This document shows, piece by piece, positions 1 to 8,610 of a stretch of 38,265 nucleotides of DNA. How positions within the stretch are numbered: the first letter of the stretch is position 1; each line of letters starts with the position of its first letter. Under the pieces are notes generated by a model. It was not told where the DNA came from. It saw nothing but the letters and a program-made list of their open reading frames with translations, and searched no databases. The stretch covers positions 1 through 38,265 of the forward strand of contig CAMDDF010000008.1 of assembly GCA_945890885.1 (NCBI GenBank), read 5' to 3'. The translations under genes and the position numbers were made by a program. The stretch comes from Candidatus Kuenenia stuttgartensis. Lineage in GTDB: Bacteria > Planctomycetota > Phycisphaerae > Sedimentisphaerales > CAMDDF01.

Positions 1-162
1 TGGCATTATCTGCGTAGCCACTATTGGTCAAATAGAATTTATGCCGATTATGATGCCCTGAGAATCGCAGCAGTTGATGCCTGGCAGCAAGTTTGCCTTG
101 AACCTGCTATGCTCCGTTCGATTTGCCATTGCACATACATTGAGCGCAGTTATTTATTATAA
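1..162 (+). CDS. IS630-type transposase, C-terminal end (partial)
   Basis: An open frame runs from base 1 to a TAA at 160-162 and encodes about 53 residues, including WHYLRSHYWSNRIYADYDAL and ending ERSYLL. Tryptophan-rich text of the form 'YLRxxxWSNRxYxDYDAL' followed by 'AxDAW' is what I know from the C-terminus of IS630/Tc1-mariner DDE transposases, just after the catalytic region. The catalytic residues and the start lie outside the window. The reading frame is intact here, so the element may still be complete to the left. Its stop lies 13 bp inside the end of the opposing GH127-like ORF, so the insertion probably cut that gene. The family assignment rests on motif memory, not on a search. 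Confidence 0.72.
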   Translation, partial: WHYLRSHYWSNRIYADYDALRIAAVDAWQQVCLEPAMLRSICHCTYIERSYLL

Positions 163-902
163 ATGGTATCATACCCGGAATCAATAATTTCACGTCTGAA
201 CTTCTCTGGCTTTTCGTTCCATGATAAGTCATTGGAGAATATCGCAGCTTTCTGGAGACCTCTCAAAGTGCTCAACAAGCCATGAGAGTGCCAGCCCTTG
301 ATATCAGTAAGTGAATCAGCTATAAGCCCGCAGATATCCAGGTATTTTTTATTGCCGGTATGCTTAAACAACATTGAGAGCGGCTCAGTGATCCACAACT
401 GAATCGCCTGGTAGCCAGGCTTGAGAAATTCGGCCCATTTATCCTTGTTATTTACATGCCAGTTGCCGATACCAACAGCACAGTCGAGTGCCCTTTCATC
501 ATTTGTGAGTTCATAATACCTAATAAGGCCTGCAAAAAGTCTGTCACAATTTGCAAAAAGATGCTCTTCGTGTGCGATGGGCTCAAATGCACAGGCAAAT
601 TTGCCGATAAGGCCAGAGGGTTGCCTAAATTTTATAATGCGTTCGAAGAGTTCATGTACCAGATTATCTGATTGAGAAGCGATGCCTGAAGCACAGCTCA
701 AGAATTCAAGTGTTCTGCCACTCAGATCACCCGTCCACCAATCAGCATGCCTGGAAGAATCGCTGGGCCGTTGCAGATCCATGAGAATAAAATCCATGTT
801 ATCAAGCGGATAAGATCTCATTCGCCTAGAAACGAGATCGAGCCTGAATTTGAGTTGTGACTCACCAAGAACCGGCTTGCTGATAATCGCGTTACGAACC
901 AT
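150..902 (-). pseudogene. GH127/DUF1680-like glycosidase, C-terminally truncated
   Basis: The 250-residue product resembles the N-terminal part of GH127 (DUF1680) beta-L-arabinofuranosidase-type proteins: 'DWWTGDLSGRTLEFLS', 'HELFERIIKFRQPSGLIGKF' and an alpha-helical-barrel pattern. Family members are usually about 600 residues or more. Here the frame ends at a stop inside the opposing IS630-type transposase gene, so the glutamate and cysteine active-site region, which lies later in the family, is missing. The last 30 or so residues (from about 'NDLSWNEKPEKF') probably read into transposon DNA. The gene starts 25 bp after the GH94 gene and would be the last gene of the operon. It is probably non-functional. 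GH127 is my best fit; a related alpha/alpha-barrel family is possible. Confidence 0.62.
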
Positions 903-927
903 ATTTTTTTCCCAAGAATAAGGCTGG

Positions 928-3492
928 TCAGACCGCCTGTTCCTTTAACATTTTCTGTTTAACAGCTATTTTTGAGCAACTGGAAACTGTGACTATAACT
1001 TTATGACAGCTTCCATCGCCCCGGCCGCAAATAATATTATCGTCCAGAACATTTCCATTTAATTCTATTATAACCTTGCCTTTGCAAATGCCAACTTCTT
1101 TATTGATAAGTATTTCAAACATATCGCCTCTGAATTTCCTTGCAATCTTCACAGAGCTCCAGCTTTTGGGCAGGCACGGATCAATCCTTAAACCATCAGG
1201 CTGAGGCGTGATGCCAAGCATGTGCTGGAAAACATTTGTAAGGGTCCAGCACGCTGTGCCAGTTGCCCAGGAATGGGAACCTTCACCGGGATTGTCAGTT
1301 TCCGGTGCATAGATAAACTGGCAGGCAACATACGGTTCTATGAAGTACCTGTCGGGCAAAGACTCGTGAAGGGTTGTCGGAAGGGTCTGGCGAAGGATTT
1401 CGTACGCTTTGTCGCCACGGCCCGCTACACATTCAGCCCAGATACGCCAGCGGCTTGCGTGACAGAATACTGAACCATTCTCCTTGGTGCCAGGCGCGAA
1501 ACGGCTGATTATACCGACACGTTCATCAGGTTCATAAAATGGCGGGTAGAAGAGCAGGCTGCCATATGGGGTATCCAGATACGTATCAAAACTTTTCAGG
1601 ATTTCAGATGTGCGTGTCTTGTCGGCTATGCCGGTTATTATAGCAAAAGCGTTGGGATTAGACCAGATAGCGCCGCCCTGCTTCAACTGTTGGCTGGTTC
1701 CGATTATCCGACCGGTTTTATCGGAAGCACGCCAGTACCAGTTACCGTCCCAGCAAAGTTCGTTTACCTTTGCCTTGAGATCTCCTATTCTTTTTTTGTA
1801 CTTTTCGAGTCGCGCAAAGTCCTTCATGTATTCCATACAAGGATAGAACATTTCAATACACATAACTGCCCAGCCAGCAAGCAATACCGATTCAGAACAG
1901 AGTTTTTGATCTTCAAGTACGCGTCCTTGTGAATCTATTTTGGGGGCCTGACCGCATTGATTGAGGGCATCGTTCCAGTCTCCTTTAAGAATCAAAGGCA
2001 ACCCTCTTTCGGAAAACATCTTCCAGAACCACTCCGCACCCGCAACAGCATGTTCATAAATTGGCGAAGGCAACTTCTTACTTTTGCCAGCGATACAGGT
2101 TACAGGGTCAACCCATGCGGTTTTTTCATGCAGAATTGAAAAATCGTTTGTCTCATTGCAATAACTTGCAATTATGTAAAGCGGATTTAGCGGATCGTCT
2201 GAGTGGAACGTGCGCGCAGCATGCATATTCATGAAGTTGCCGCTGTGGGCATAATCACCGTTATCAAATTGCCAGATCATGATTTTATTCTTTATGAAAT
2301 CCCGGACCCAGTCGGGATGATGCGGCAGGCGAGAGACAGCATCCTGACATGCGTCGCGGATACCAAAATCATATATGCCGCTATAGCAATAGCCCGTATT
2401 GCGGTTCCACCAGGAAAGGATCGCTCCCTGATATTTGAACCAGATATTGATAAGCACGTTAAGATCAGGATCGGGAGTTTCTACCCATGGCGATGATATT
2501 ATGTTGCTCCAGTATTTTTTCAGATTATCAAAAGCAACTTGTGCTTTCGCGGGCGAATTATATTTTTCATACATATGTGAAGTTGATTTGTCACTGCTCT
2601 TTTCAGCACCTAGTACAAGAACGTACTCGACCGACTCGTCTGGTTCAAGAGTAAAACCGTTTCTAATGGAAAGGCATGAATCGCGTCCAACTGCGGCGGC
2701 GTTGTTCAATGCTGGCGTGTCCATGGCTGCGGGATTGGTTAGATCACGGTAGGCACCAAGGAACGAGTACCTCTCTCCCGTAAAACTATCTACGGGATGT
2801 GAACTATTGAGAAATATAGAATACGGAAATTCAGAATTATTAGAATCTGAATCCTGAGCCTGCCAGCCGTCTGTCTCCTTTACCCAAGTCGTCGCACGGT
2901 GCCATATGGTGTTATCCATATATTGCTGACGTTGCATTAGCGTGTAGAACTCGCGCCATGAGGTATCTTCATACCAGTTTCCAGGCGCTAGTTCAGCATA
3001 GCTGGTAGAGGTGATTCTGCGACGTCGGCCGGATTTATTGGTGAGTTTTATAGTCCATATAAGGCATGCATCTCCAACCTCAAACGTCCCAGCCTTGGAA
3101 GCATCGGGCATAGGTGTAAAATAGGTAATTTCCGAAGCGATTCCTAGATTTTCACTTACGATCTTGTTATAGCCCAGTCCAATATGACATCGCCAGTTTT
3201 GAAGTTTCTTTGTGGGAGGATAGCCGTTTGCGTTCCACCACTGCCCGGTTTCTTCGTCCCTGAGAAAGATGAACTTTCCAACAGTATCGCGGGGCACACC
3301 GTCTACATGCCATCTTGTGATTCGTCCGACACTTGGCTGACCTACATATGAATAACCGCCTCCGATATGCGAAGCAACAAAACACCAGTTGCCATTGGTC
3401 AATATATTCATCCAAGGACGATTAAGTAATGGTTCAGTTAATATGAATTCCTTACCATCTGCGGAATAATTGCCATATTTTGTTGTTTTCAT
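928..3492 (-). CDS. GH94-type disaccharide phosphorylase
   Basis: This 854-residue protein has the GH94 layout: an N-terminal beta-sandwich, a central alpha/alpha barrel and a short C-terminal beta domain. The 'RDACQDAVSR' segment (about residues 379-388) and 'KGDWNDALNQ' (about 503-512) match the conserved phosphorylase motifs, and the latter carries the catalytic general acid Asp. Near the C-terminus 'GSHSWATGTACWT' is the phosphate-site region. Length is usual for cellobiose/chitobiose-type members. GH94 enzymes split a beta-linked disaccharide with phosphate to give a sugar 1-phosphate; which sugar cannot be read here. There is no signal peptide, so it is cytoplasmic and probably works on imported oligosaccharides. 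It lies 54 bp after the DUF5107 gene and 25 bp before the GH127-like fragment. Confidence 0.88.
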   Translation of the reverse strand: MKTTKYGNYSADGKEFILTEPLLNRPWMNILTNGNWCFVASHIGGGYSYVGQPSVGRITRWHVDGVPRDTVGKFIFLRDEETGQWWNANGYPPTKKLQNWRCHIGLGYNKIVSENLGIASEITYFTPMPDASKAGTFEVGDACLIWTIKLTNKSGRRRRITSTSYAELAPGNWYEDTSWREFYTLMQRQQYMDNTIWHRATTWVKETDGWQAQDSDSNNSEFPYSIFLNSSHPVDSFTGERYSFLGAYRDLTNPAAMDTPALNNAAAVGRDSCLSIRNGFTLEPDESVEYVLVLGAEKSSDKSTSHMYEKYNSPAKAQVAFDNLKKYWSNIISSPWVETPDPDLNVLINIWFKYQGAILSWWNRNTGYCYSGIYDFGIRDACQDAVSRLPHHPDWVRDFIKNKIMIWQFDNGDYAHSGNFMNMHAARTFHSDDPLNPLYIIASYCNETNDFSILHEKTAWVDPVTCIAGKSKKLPSPIYEHAVAGAEWFWKMFSERGLPLILKGDWNDALNQCGQAPKIDSQGRVLEDQKLCSESVLLAGWAVMCIEMFYPCMEYMKDFARLEKYKKRIGDLKAKVNELCWDGNWYWRASDKTGRIIGTSQQLKQGGAIWSNPNAFAIITGIADKTRTSEILKSFDTYLDTPYGSLLFYPPFYEPDERVGIISRFAPGTKENGSVFCHASRWRIWAECVAGRGDKAYEILRQTLPTTLHESLPDRYFIEPYVACQFIYAPETDNPGEGSHSWATGTACWTLTNVFQHMLGITPQPDGLRIDPCLPKSWSSVKIARKFRGDMFEILINKEVGICKGKVIIELNGNVLDDNIICGRGDGSCHKVIVTVSSCSKIAVKQKMLKEQAV

Positions 3493-3546
3493 ATTTTTAC
3501 AAAACTTTCATATATTGTTATTAATAACGCGGCTTTTTAACCCAAC

Positions 3547-5304
3547 TTAATCATTCAATCCAAAATGATCCTCATTAACCTTAAATGGATCTTCTCCAAG
3601 AATAGTTGGTATATCTGTTGAATTTCTACCTAACATCGCCATCGCTTTTCTCCATAATTCAGTGCGACGATATCTACAGCCGTGATGACGCTCCCACGGT
3701 TTGTAAGTTAAAATATGCAAGGCTTGCTCTGGGTTACCATCGTCAATTGCTATCTCAGCTTCTGCTTCACGTTTCCTGTAATCCCAATCAGGCCAATAAT
3801 TCAATATCGCTTTTCTATCTTCAATATTATTTAATTCACGCAAAATAGAATTAACTGCAACAAGTAAAGCTCCGTCAGGAATTTCTCTAATGATATTTTT
3901 AAGTCTATTCCAAGCGGCTTCTGGATTATTAAAGCCTTTCCAATCAATCATGGCCATAAGAGCCTCAACCTTCAGGCTTTTTGGAGAAATCTCAAAAAAA
4001 CTCATTGCCTCTGAGAATTTTTTATTAGCGTATAAATATAAAGCTGTTGAATAATTCCACAAACCGCCAACAACTGAAGATGCCCATTTTAAAGCATTTT
4101 CAAGTTCCAAACCGGTTGGCGGCCAAATATCATCAAGACAGCTTTGTTGCTCTAGGAGCCAATTTTTATCTTTATTTTCAAAAGCCTCAATTAGATTTTT
4201 CCAGAATTTCATAGAGGAAGATTCTATCTCTTTCTTTTCAGCGGAAAGAGCCTCTTTACCACCAAGCATATTTACAACTTTTTCAAAAGACAACCTTTTA
4301 CCATCGTCAAGCTCTCCTCTGGAATCCACTGGAACCCAAAACTCAATAAAAGAAAGTTCTTCATTTGGATTAAGATTGATGAATCCACTTTGAGTAGCAG
4401 GCACTCCGCTTTGAATCTCACAGCTTATTCCTCCATTTCTTGTCATCGCCAAAGTCCAGTCTGCTGTCGAACCAGTTTGGCCAAATGTCCACAATTTTTT
4501 CCCAGGCATCTCATGTGGATCAGATAGATGAAGAAGTCCCATATCGATATCATGATGATATATACCAAACCAATCGGATTTAGTTTCTTGCCAAAACAGC
4601 CCGCACATATTATTATAATTCTTGTGCCATCTGCGATCTATTCCATCAACAATCGGCCATTGTCCAGTTTTTGCCTCTTCGCTATGTTCAATTACTGATT
4701 CATATGGAAACACAAATTCAGTTCCTTCACCAACTGGTTGTGCCGCATTCGACCACCACTGAACATCCCGTGCGGTCTTCGTAGGATTCCAGCACTTTGC
4801 CGATAGACAGACTGCATTACTATTCGGAAACAGCTTTATCTCTGCCCGCCAATTCAAACCCCACATAATTTCTTTTTCACCAACGGCAATACCTTTACCG
4901 CCATTGGGACAGTCTATAATCTCATAACCAATTTCAGAAATTCCTGTCGGTGAATGTGCAATCGGAAAATTTAATTCTATTCCTAAACTTATAAATGCCC
5001 ATCTCATCGAAATTCTTGTGGGCAAAACAACATCGTTTTCATGAAGATATTTGGTACCATTCTTCACGTTCTCTATTTGCAAAATTCGGCCTCCAAGTTC
5101 AGGCAGAACGGTAACTCGGAGCATATCGTTTTCGAGCACAAGCGCTTTATATGTTTTATCCTGAGGTTCTTTAGCATTAAGCAGAAAACCATTGTATGGG
5201 TAAACGACCTCAGGATCAAAGATTGGAGGGAGTTTTGAACGCGGCACCATCGAGTATGTCGGGATCACAATTGTCTTTTCAAATACAGTTACATTTGATG
5301 GCAT
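3547..5304 (-). CDS. DUF5107 domain protein (mutarotase-like fold)
   Basis: The 585-residue product begins with 'YPYNGFLLNA...LENDMLRVTVLPELGGRI', typical of DUF5107 proteins, which look like galactose-mutarotase-fold proteins and occur in bacterial glycan loci. Residues from about 370 onward are helical and TPR-like (for example 'LYLYANKKFSEAMSFFEISPKSLKVEALMAMIDWKG'). Full family members are often about 1000 residues, so this is a short version. AAGGAAG precedes the ATG. No signal peptide is seen. The biochemical role of the family is not settled; a carbohydrate-binding or hydrolase role is inferred only from context. It is 24 bp after the DUF4832 gene, so probably co-transcribed. Confidence 0.78.
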   Translation of the reverse strand: MPSNVTVFEKTIVIPTYSMVPRSKLPPIFDPEVVYPYNGFLLNAKEPQDKTYKALVLENDMLRVTVLPELGGRILQIENVKNGTKYLHENDVVLPTRISMRWAFISLGIELNFPIAHSPTGISEIGYEIIDCPNGGKGIAVGEKEIMWGLNWRAEIKLFPNSNAVCLSAKCWNPTKTARDVQWWSNAAQPVGEGTEFVFPYESVIEHSEEAKTGQWPIVDGIDRRWHKNYNNMCGLFWQETKSDWFGIYHHDIDMGLLHLSDPHEMPGKKLWTFGQTGSTADWTLAMTRNGGISCEIQSGVPATQSGFINLNPNEELSFIEFWVPVDSRGELDDGKRLSFEKVVNMLGGKEALSAEKKEIESSSMKFWKNLIEAFENKDKNWLLEQQSCLDDIWPPTGLELENALKWASSVVGGLWNYSTALYLYANKKFSEAMSFFEISPKSLKVEALMAMIDWKGFNNPEAAWNRLKNIIREIPDGALLVAVNSILRELNNIEDRKAILNYWPDWDYRKREAEAEIAIDDGNPEQALHILTYKPWERHHGCRYRRTELWRKAMAMLGRNSTDIPTILGEDPFKVNEDHFGLND

Positions 5305-5328
5305 AAACTTCCTTTTTATATCAACAAG

Positions 5329-6708
5329 TTAGACGATCTTCACTGATCCCAGCGAATACCAACCATCTTGCTCTTCTGTTTTTATAGCAAGCTTTACATC
5401 ACACTTTTTGGAAACACGGTGTTCAAGTGCGATACTGAGGTTATAATTTCCTTTAGCTATGTCTGAGGGTAATTGTATTTTGCCTATGAGATCATGTCTG
5501 CCCGGAAACAGGCTGCTGACAGCAATATTATCGAAAGAAGCCGTCTTTGTTTGTTTGCCTTCAAATGCCTTAAACCGAAGCGTCAGGTCATACCCACCAT
5601 AACACGGCGCAACACCTTTATTTTCCCATATCATCGGGATCTCAATTTGCTGCCCGGCCTGCATGCTGTCAGGGAAAACAATTTCCTTAAGCAGCAAACG
5701 ATATCCCATCTTTTTTGAAAAATCATCTATTTCAGGTCGCCACTCATCAGGGATGGGGAGAGATTTATTATTCATTATGGATACATGCATCGATAGCGCA
5801 TATGCAAAAATATAATCAATGCTCCATCCGTGATCATACCAGTATTTTATTTCCCATCCTGATTCAAAAGCTATAGGAGATTTTTTCCAAGCCTTATAAG
5901 CATCAGCGGCAATTATCTGCTGCGTGTAGTAATCCTCCATGTGGTTCCATATACGAGGCGGCTCTACCTGGTAATTGAAATAATCCTGCCTTAAGTCGCC
6001 CAGACAATCCGCCCGCCAGCCGGCCCCCTGAGACACAGCATAGGACAGGGCCTCTCTGTCAGCAACGGGTATCAGCAGCGGCGTCGACGGGAACGCACGA
6101 AGGTACATATCCACTATTCTCTTGCGATCACAAAACGGAGGAACGGGCACTGCACCAACATGCCATTCACCCCAGCGTCCGAATGTGCCGATGTCGATAT
6201 GATCGAGGTCGACATTTCCATCGTATCGGCCGCCAAACGCCGATATAAAATTCTCGGTCTTTTCCAAAAACAGAGGATCGCCGTAGTCCGGCTCCCACAT
6301 CTTCGGAGCAGCAGGAACCCATGGATCAACGCAGATGGCACCTTTAGGGCCAAGCTTGTAAAACCACTCAGGCACGCGATAATCTTTATTAACTTTCGTG
6401 CCAAGTTCGCCGAAAATCTTTTCACGCCATTGCGCGGCTATCTCCATTCCATCCATAGCGCTTACACGTAACGCGATTTTTTGACCATTCTGACGACCCA
6501 TTTCAAAGAGCCGGTCTATTACATCCCACCTGAACTGCCCTTCCTCGGGTTCAAGATCATCCCAATAAAAACGGAAGTAAGCAATCGAAGCCTCAGGATG
6601 ATTAATATTAATTTCATCACCATTAAAGCTATAAAAGGTAGTCCACCCCATTCCCGGATTAACTAATACATCTGAATTTACTTCTGGTTTTATTGTCACT
6701 AAGCCCAC
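5329..6708 (-). CDS. DUF4832 / GH-A-like glycoside hydrolase
   Basis: The 459-residue product opens with 'VNPGMGWTTF' and 'YFRFYWDDLEPEEGQFRWDVIDRLF', the start of a TIM-barrel glycosidase of the kind annotated as DUF4832 or beta-galactosidase-like. The middle has 'HIDIGTFGRWGEWHV', whose second Glu is a candidate acid/base, and 'AFESGWEIKYWYD', a candidate nucleophile region. Residues from about 345 form a beta-sandwich ('IPMIWENKGVAPCYGGYDLTLRF') that fits the C-terminal DUF4832 fold. A GTG start is chosen because GGAG lies 8 nt upstream. There is no signal peptide. The substrate is unknown, and catalytic residue assignments are inference. Confidence 0.72.
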   Translation of the reverse strand: MGLVTIKPEVNSDVLVNPGMGWTTFYSFNGDEININHPEASIAYFRFYWDDLEPEEGQFRWDVIDRLFEMGRQNGQKIALRVSAMDGMEIAAQWREKIFGELGTKVNKDYRVPEWFYKLGPKGAICVDPWVPAAPKMWEPDYGDPLFLEKTENFISAFGGRYDGNVDLDHIDIGTFGRWGEWHVGAVPVPPFCDRKRIVDMYLRAFPSTPLLIPVADREALSYAVSQGAGWRADCLGDLRQDYFNYQVEPPRIWNHMEDYYTQQIIAADAYKAWKKSPIAFESGWEIKYWYDHGWSIDYIFAYALSMHVSIMNNKSLPIPDEWRPEIDDFSKKMGYRLLLKEIVFPDSMQAGQQIEIPMIWENKGVAPCYGGYDLTLRFKAFEGKQTKTASFDNIAVSSLFPGRHDLIGKIQLPSDIAKGNYNLSIALEHRVSKKCDVKLAIKTEEQDGWYSLGSVKIV

Positions 6709-6806
6709 TTTGTAAACTCCCTATATGTCCAAGATGACGGACAGCAACTTCTGCCCGTCATCCTGGCTTCAATATCTTCACGCACTACATATTTGCTAAC
6801 TATTCC

Positions 6807-7574
6807 TTAGCGAACCCTTCTCTTCTTGATAAGAGTAGCAGCTCCACCGAGAATAAACAAGATTGTTGCTGGCTCTGGAACTTCGCTTACAGCGATGTTG
6901 AGGTTATCATAGATCACGTTGGTAACCCAGCCGCCATAGTTTGAAAAGGCAACGGTGCCGAATGCTCTTGCATTGATACTTGAATCCGTGTAACTGATGA
7001 TCTGATTGTTATTGAGATATACGACACTCTGAACAACGCCAGGTGCAGTCATTTCGGTGTGAATTTTCAGATTGTCGCGAGTATCCCAGGCTTTGCTAAG
7101 AGCAAGATTCTCAACCCTTGCCAGATCCACTATGTTACCAGAGTCATTCCTCTTCAGGTAAATTACACCCGATGGATGAACACCAAGAAAATAGGAAGCT
7201 GCACCAAACGGATAAGCAGTTCCACCTTTCATGTACTCAATAATCGCTTCACCTGTTCCAACCATCGAATAGTCAATCGATAGATCCATTTTCTGTGTGA
7301 AAAGATCCAAAGACAATCCGCCAATAGTCGCACAAGCCGTGCTCCATCCGGAGCAACCCATTACTCCCCAGGTGGCATCGATATACACATCCTGGCCGCT
7401 GTCGGTCTTAGTTTCAACCCAATTGTAAATCAAACCTGGGTCCTCAGTTGTTCCCAAATCTGTCCCTGACCGCGTCGTAAACGTGTCAGTGATGACAAAA
7501 TCGGCAATTGCGCAGGCATTCATTGCCAATACAACTACCACAACCATAAATAAATTTGATACTATTCTCTTCAT
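6807..7574 (-). CDS. PEP-CTERM exported protein (tandem paralogue A)
   Basis: A signal peptide (MKRIVSNLFMVVVVVLAMNACAIA) precedes a beta-rich domain of about 190 residues. The C-terminus 'VPEPATILFILGGAATLIKKRRVR' is a textbook PEP-CTERM tail: PEP motif, hydrophobic helix, basic end, recognised by an exosortase. The ORF track starts at a TTG at 7589, but GAGGAG sits 7 nt upstream of the ATG at 7574, so I place the start there. The domain looks like a concanavalin-type (LamG/DUF1080-like) sandwich, but I cannot name it. It is about two-thirds identical by eye to the next gene upstream, which has a different C-terminal tail. It probably belongs to the extracellular arm of the locus. Confidence 0.85.
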   Translation of the reverse strand: MKRIVSNLFMVVVVVLAMNACAIADFVITDTFTTRSGTDLGTTEDPGLIYNWVETKTDSGQDVYIDATWGVMGCSGWSTACATIGGLSLDLFTQKMDLSIDYSMVGTGEAIIEYMKGGTAYPFGAASYFLGVHPSGVIYLKRNDSGNIVDLARVENLALSKAWDTRDNLKIHTEMTAPGVVQSVVYLNNNQIISYTDSSINARAFGTVAFSNYGGWVTNVIYDNLNIAVSEVPEPATILFILGGAATLIKKRRVR

Positions 7575-7612
7575 TTTTCTTCTCCTCAACTAAATTACAA
7601 CCTTTTTTTAAC

Positions 7613-7635
7613 ATTAAGAGCAACACACTCTTAAT
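7613..7635 (-). other. Leader hairpin upstream of PEP-CTERM gene
   Basis: ATTAAGAG-caacaca-CTCTTAAT is a perfect 8-bp stem in the 5' leader of the PEP-CTERM gene, about 38 nt before its ATG. On the plus strand it is followed by seven T, so it could terminate plus-strand transcripts, but there is no plus-strand gene. On the minus strand no U-run follows. A closely similar hairpin precedes the paralogue at 8586-8610, sharing TTAAGAGCAACA. Confidence 0.5.
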
Positions 7636-7684
7636 TTTTTTTAAACCTTTAGTACAAAACTTTCTCTCTAAAATTCAGAATCTG

Positions 7685-8539
7685 TTACGGATTGTAACTG
7701 CATGGTGCATTTGGATCCGTGCAGTCCAGCCAGTTCGCAGACATAAGTGCAAGGTCCGCCAAATCAACATAACAATCTTCAGTCAAATCGCCGACAGGAT
7801 ACGGATGATTAGTATCGCCGCAGAAACTTGGCAGATTATTTTCAATTGCACTGATTAGAAGATTATCATAGACTACATTGGTAACCCAGCCGCCATAGCT
7901 TGAAAAACCAACGGTACCAAATGCCCTTGCATTGAAACTTGAATCTGTGTAATTTATGATCTGAGTATTGTTGAGGTATACAATACTCTGGACAACGCCT
8001 GGCGAGGTCATCTCAATATGAATTCTCAGATTATCATATTCCGCTGGTGTCCAGGTTTTATTCAGCGTAAGATTTTCAACCCTCGCCAAGTTCACCATAT
8101 TACCCGAATCATTTCTCTTGAGGTAAATTACACCGGACGGGTGAATACCGACAAAATAAGTCGCGGCCTGAAAAGGATAACCGTTACTTCCTTTTAGATA
8201 TTCAATAATCGCTTCACCTGTTCCGACCATTGAAAAATCGAAAGAAATATCTACTGTCTGAACAAAAATATCCAGGTTCAATCCGTTGATATCTGCGCAC
8301 GCAGTAGAAAAACCCATACATTCCATTATACCAAAGGTGGACTCGAGATATACATCCTGATCGTTATCTGGTTTGCTTTCATACCAGTTAAAGATCTGGC
8401 CTGGAGCTTCAGTGGTGCCTAAATCTGTGCTGGAAGGCCTTGTGAACGTATCAGTGATGGTAAAGTCGGCCATCACCAAGGCATTCAACCCTAATACTGT
8501 TGCCGCAACCACGGCAAAACTTAATACTGTGTTCTTCAT
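7685..8539 (-). CDS. Exported protein with dockerin-like tail (tandem paralogue B)
   Basis: The 284-residue product has a signal peptide (MKNTVLSFAVVAATVLGLNALVMA), the same beta-rich domain as its neighbour (shared 'GEAIIEY', 'HPSGVIYLKRNDSGN', 'ARAFGTV'), and then a different end: 'GDLTEDCYVDLADLALMSANWL'. This is one dockerin type-I-like calcium-binding repeat, as often seen at the C-termini of exported Sedimentisphaerales proteins. GAGGAG lies 8 nt before the ATG. The pair arose by tandem duplication followed by exchange of the C-terminal module. The domain's ligand is unknown; a carbohydrate is inferred from context only. Confidence 0.82.
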   Translation of the reverse strand: MKNTVLSFAVVAATVLGLNALVMADFTITDTFTRPSSTDLGTTEAPGQIFNWYESKPDNDQDVYLESTFGIMECMGFSTACADINGLNLDIFVQTVDISFDFSMVGTGEAIIEYLKGSNGYPFQAATYFVGIHPSGVIYLKRNDSGNMVNLARVENLTLNKTWTPAEYDNLRIHIEMTSPGVVQSIVYLNNTQIINYTDSSFNARAFGTVGFSSYGGWVTNVVYDNLLISAIENNLPSFCGDTNHPYPVGDLTEDCYVDLADLALMSANWLDCTDPNAPCSYNP

Positions 8540-8585
8540 AAAAAACTCCTCTCATAAATATAAACAATCAAAAGCCTTTTTTATT

Positions 8586-8610
8586 ATTTAAGAGCAACAT
8601 GCCCTTAAAT
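8586..8610 (-). other. Leader hairpin upstream of dockerin-tailed gene
   Basis: ATTTAAGAGC-aacat-GCCCTTAAAT forms a 10-position stem with one A/C mismatch. It overlaps the stop codon of the upstream GH42-like gene and lies about 47 nt before the ATG of the dockerin-tailed gene. It matches the hairpin at 7613-7635 in sequence and relative position, so the leader was duplicated together with the gene. Confidence 0.45.
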
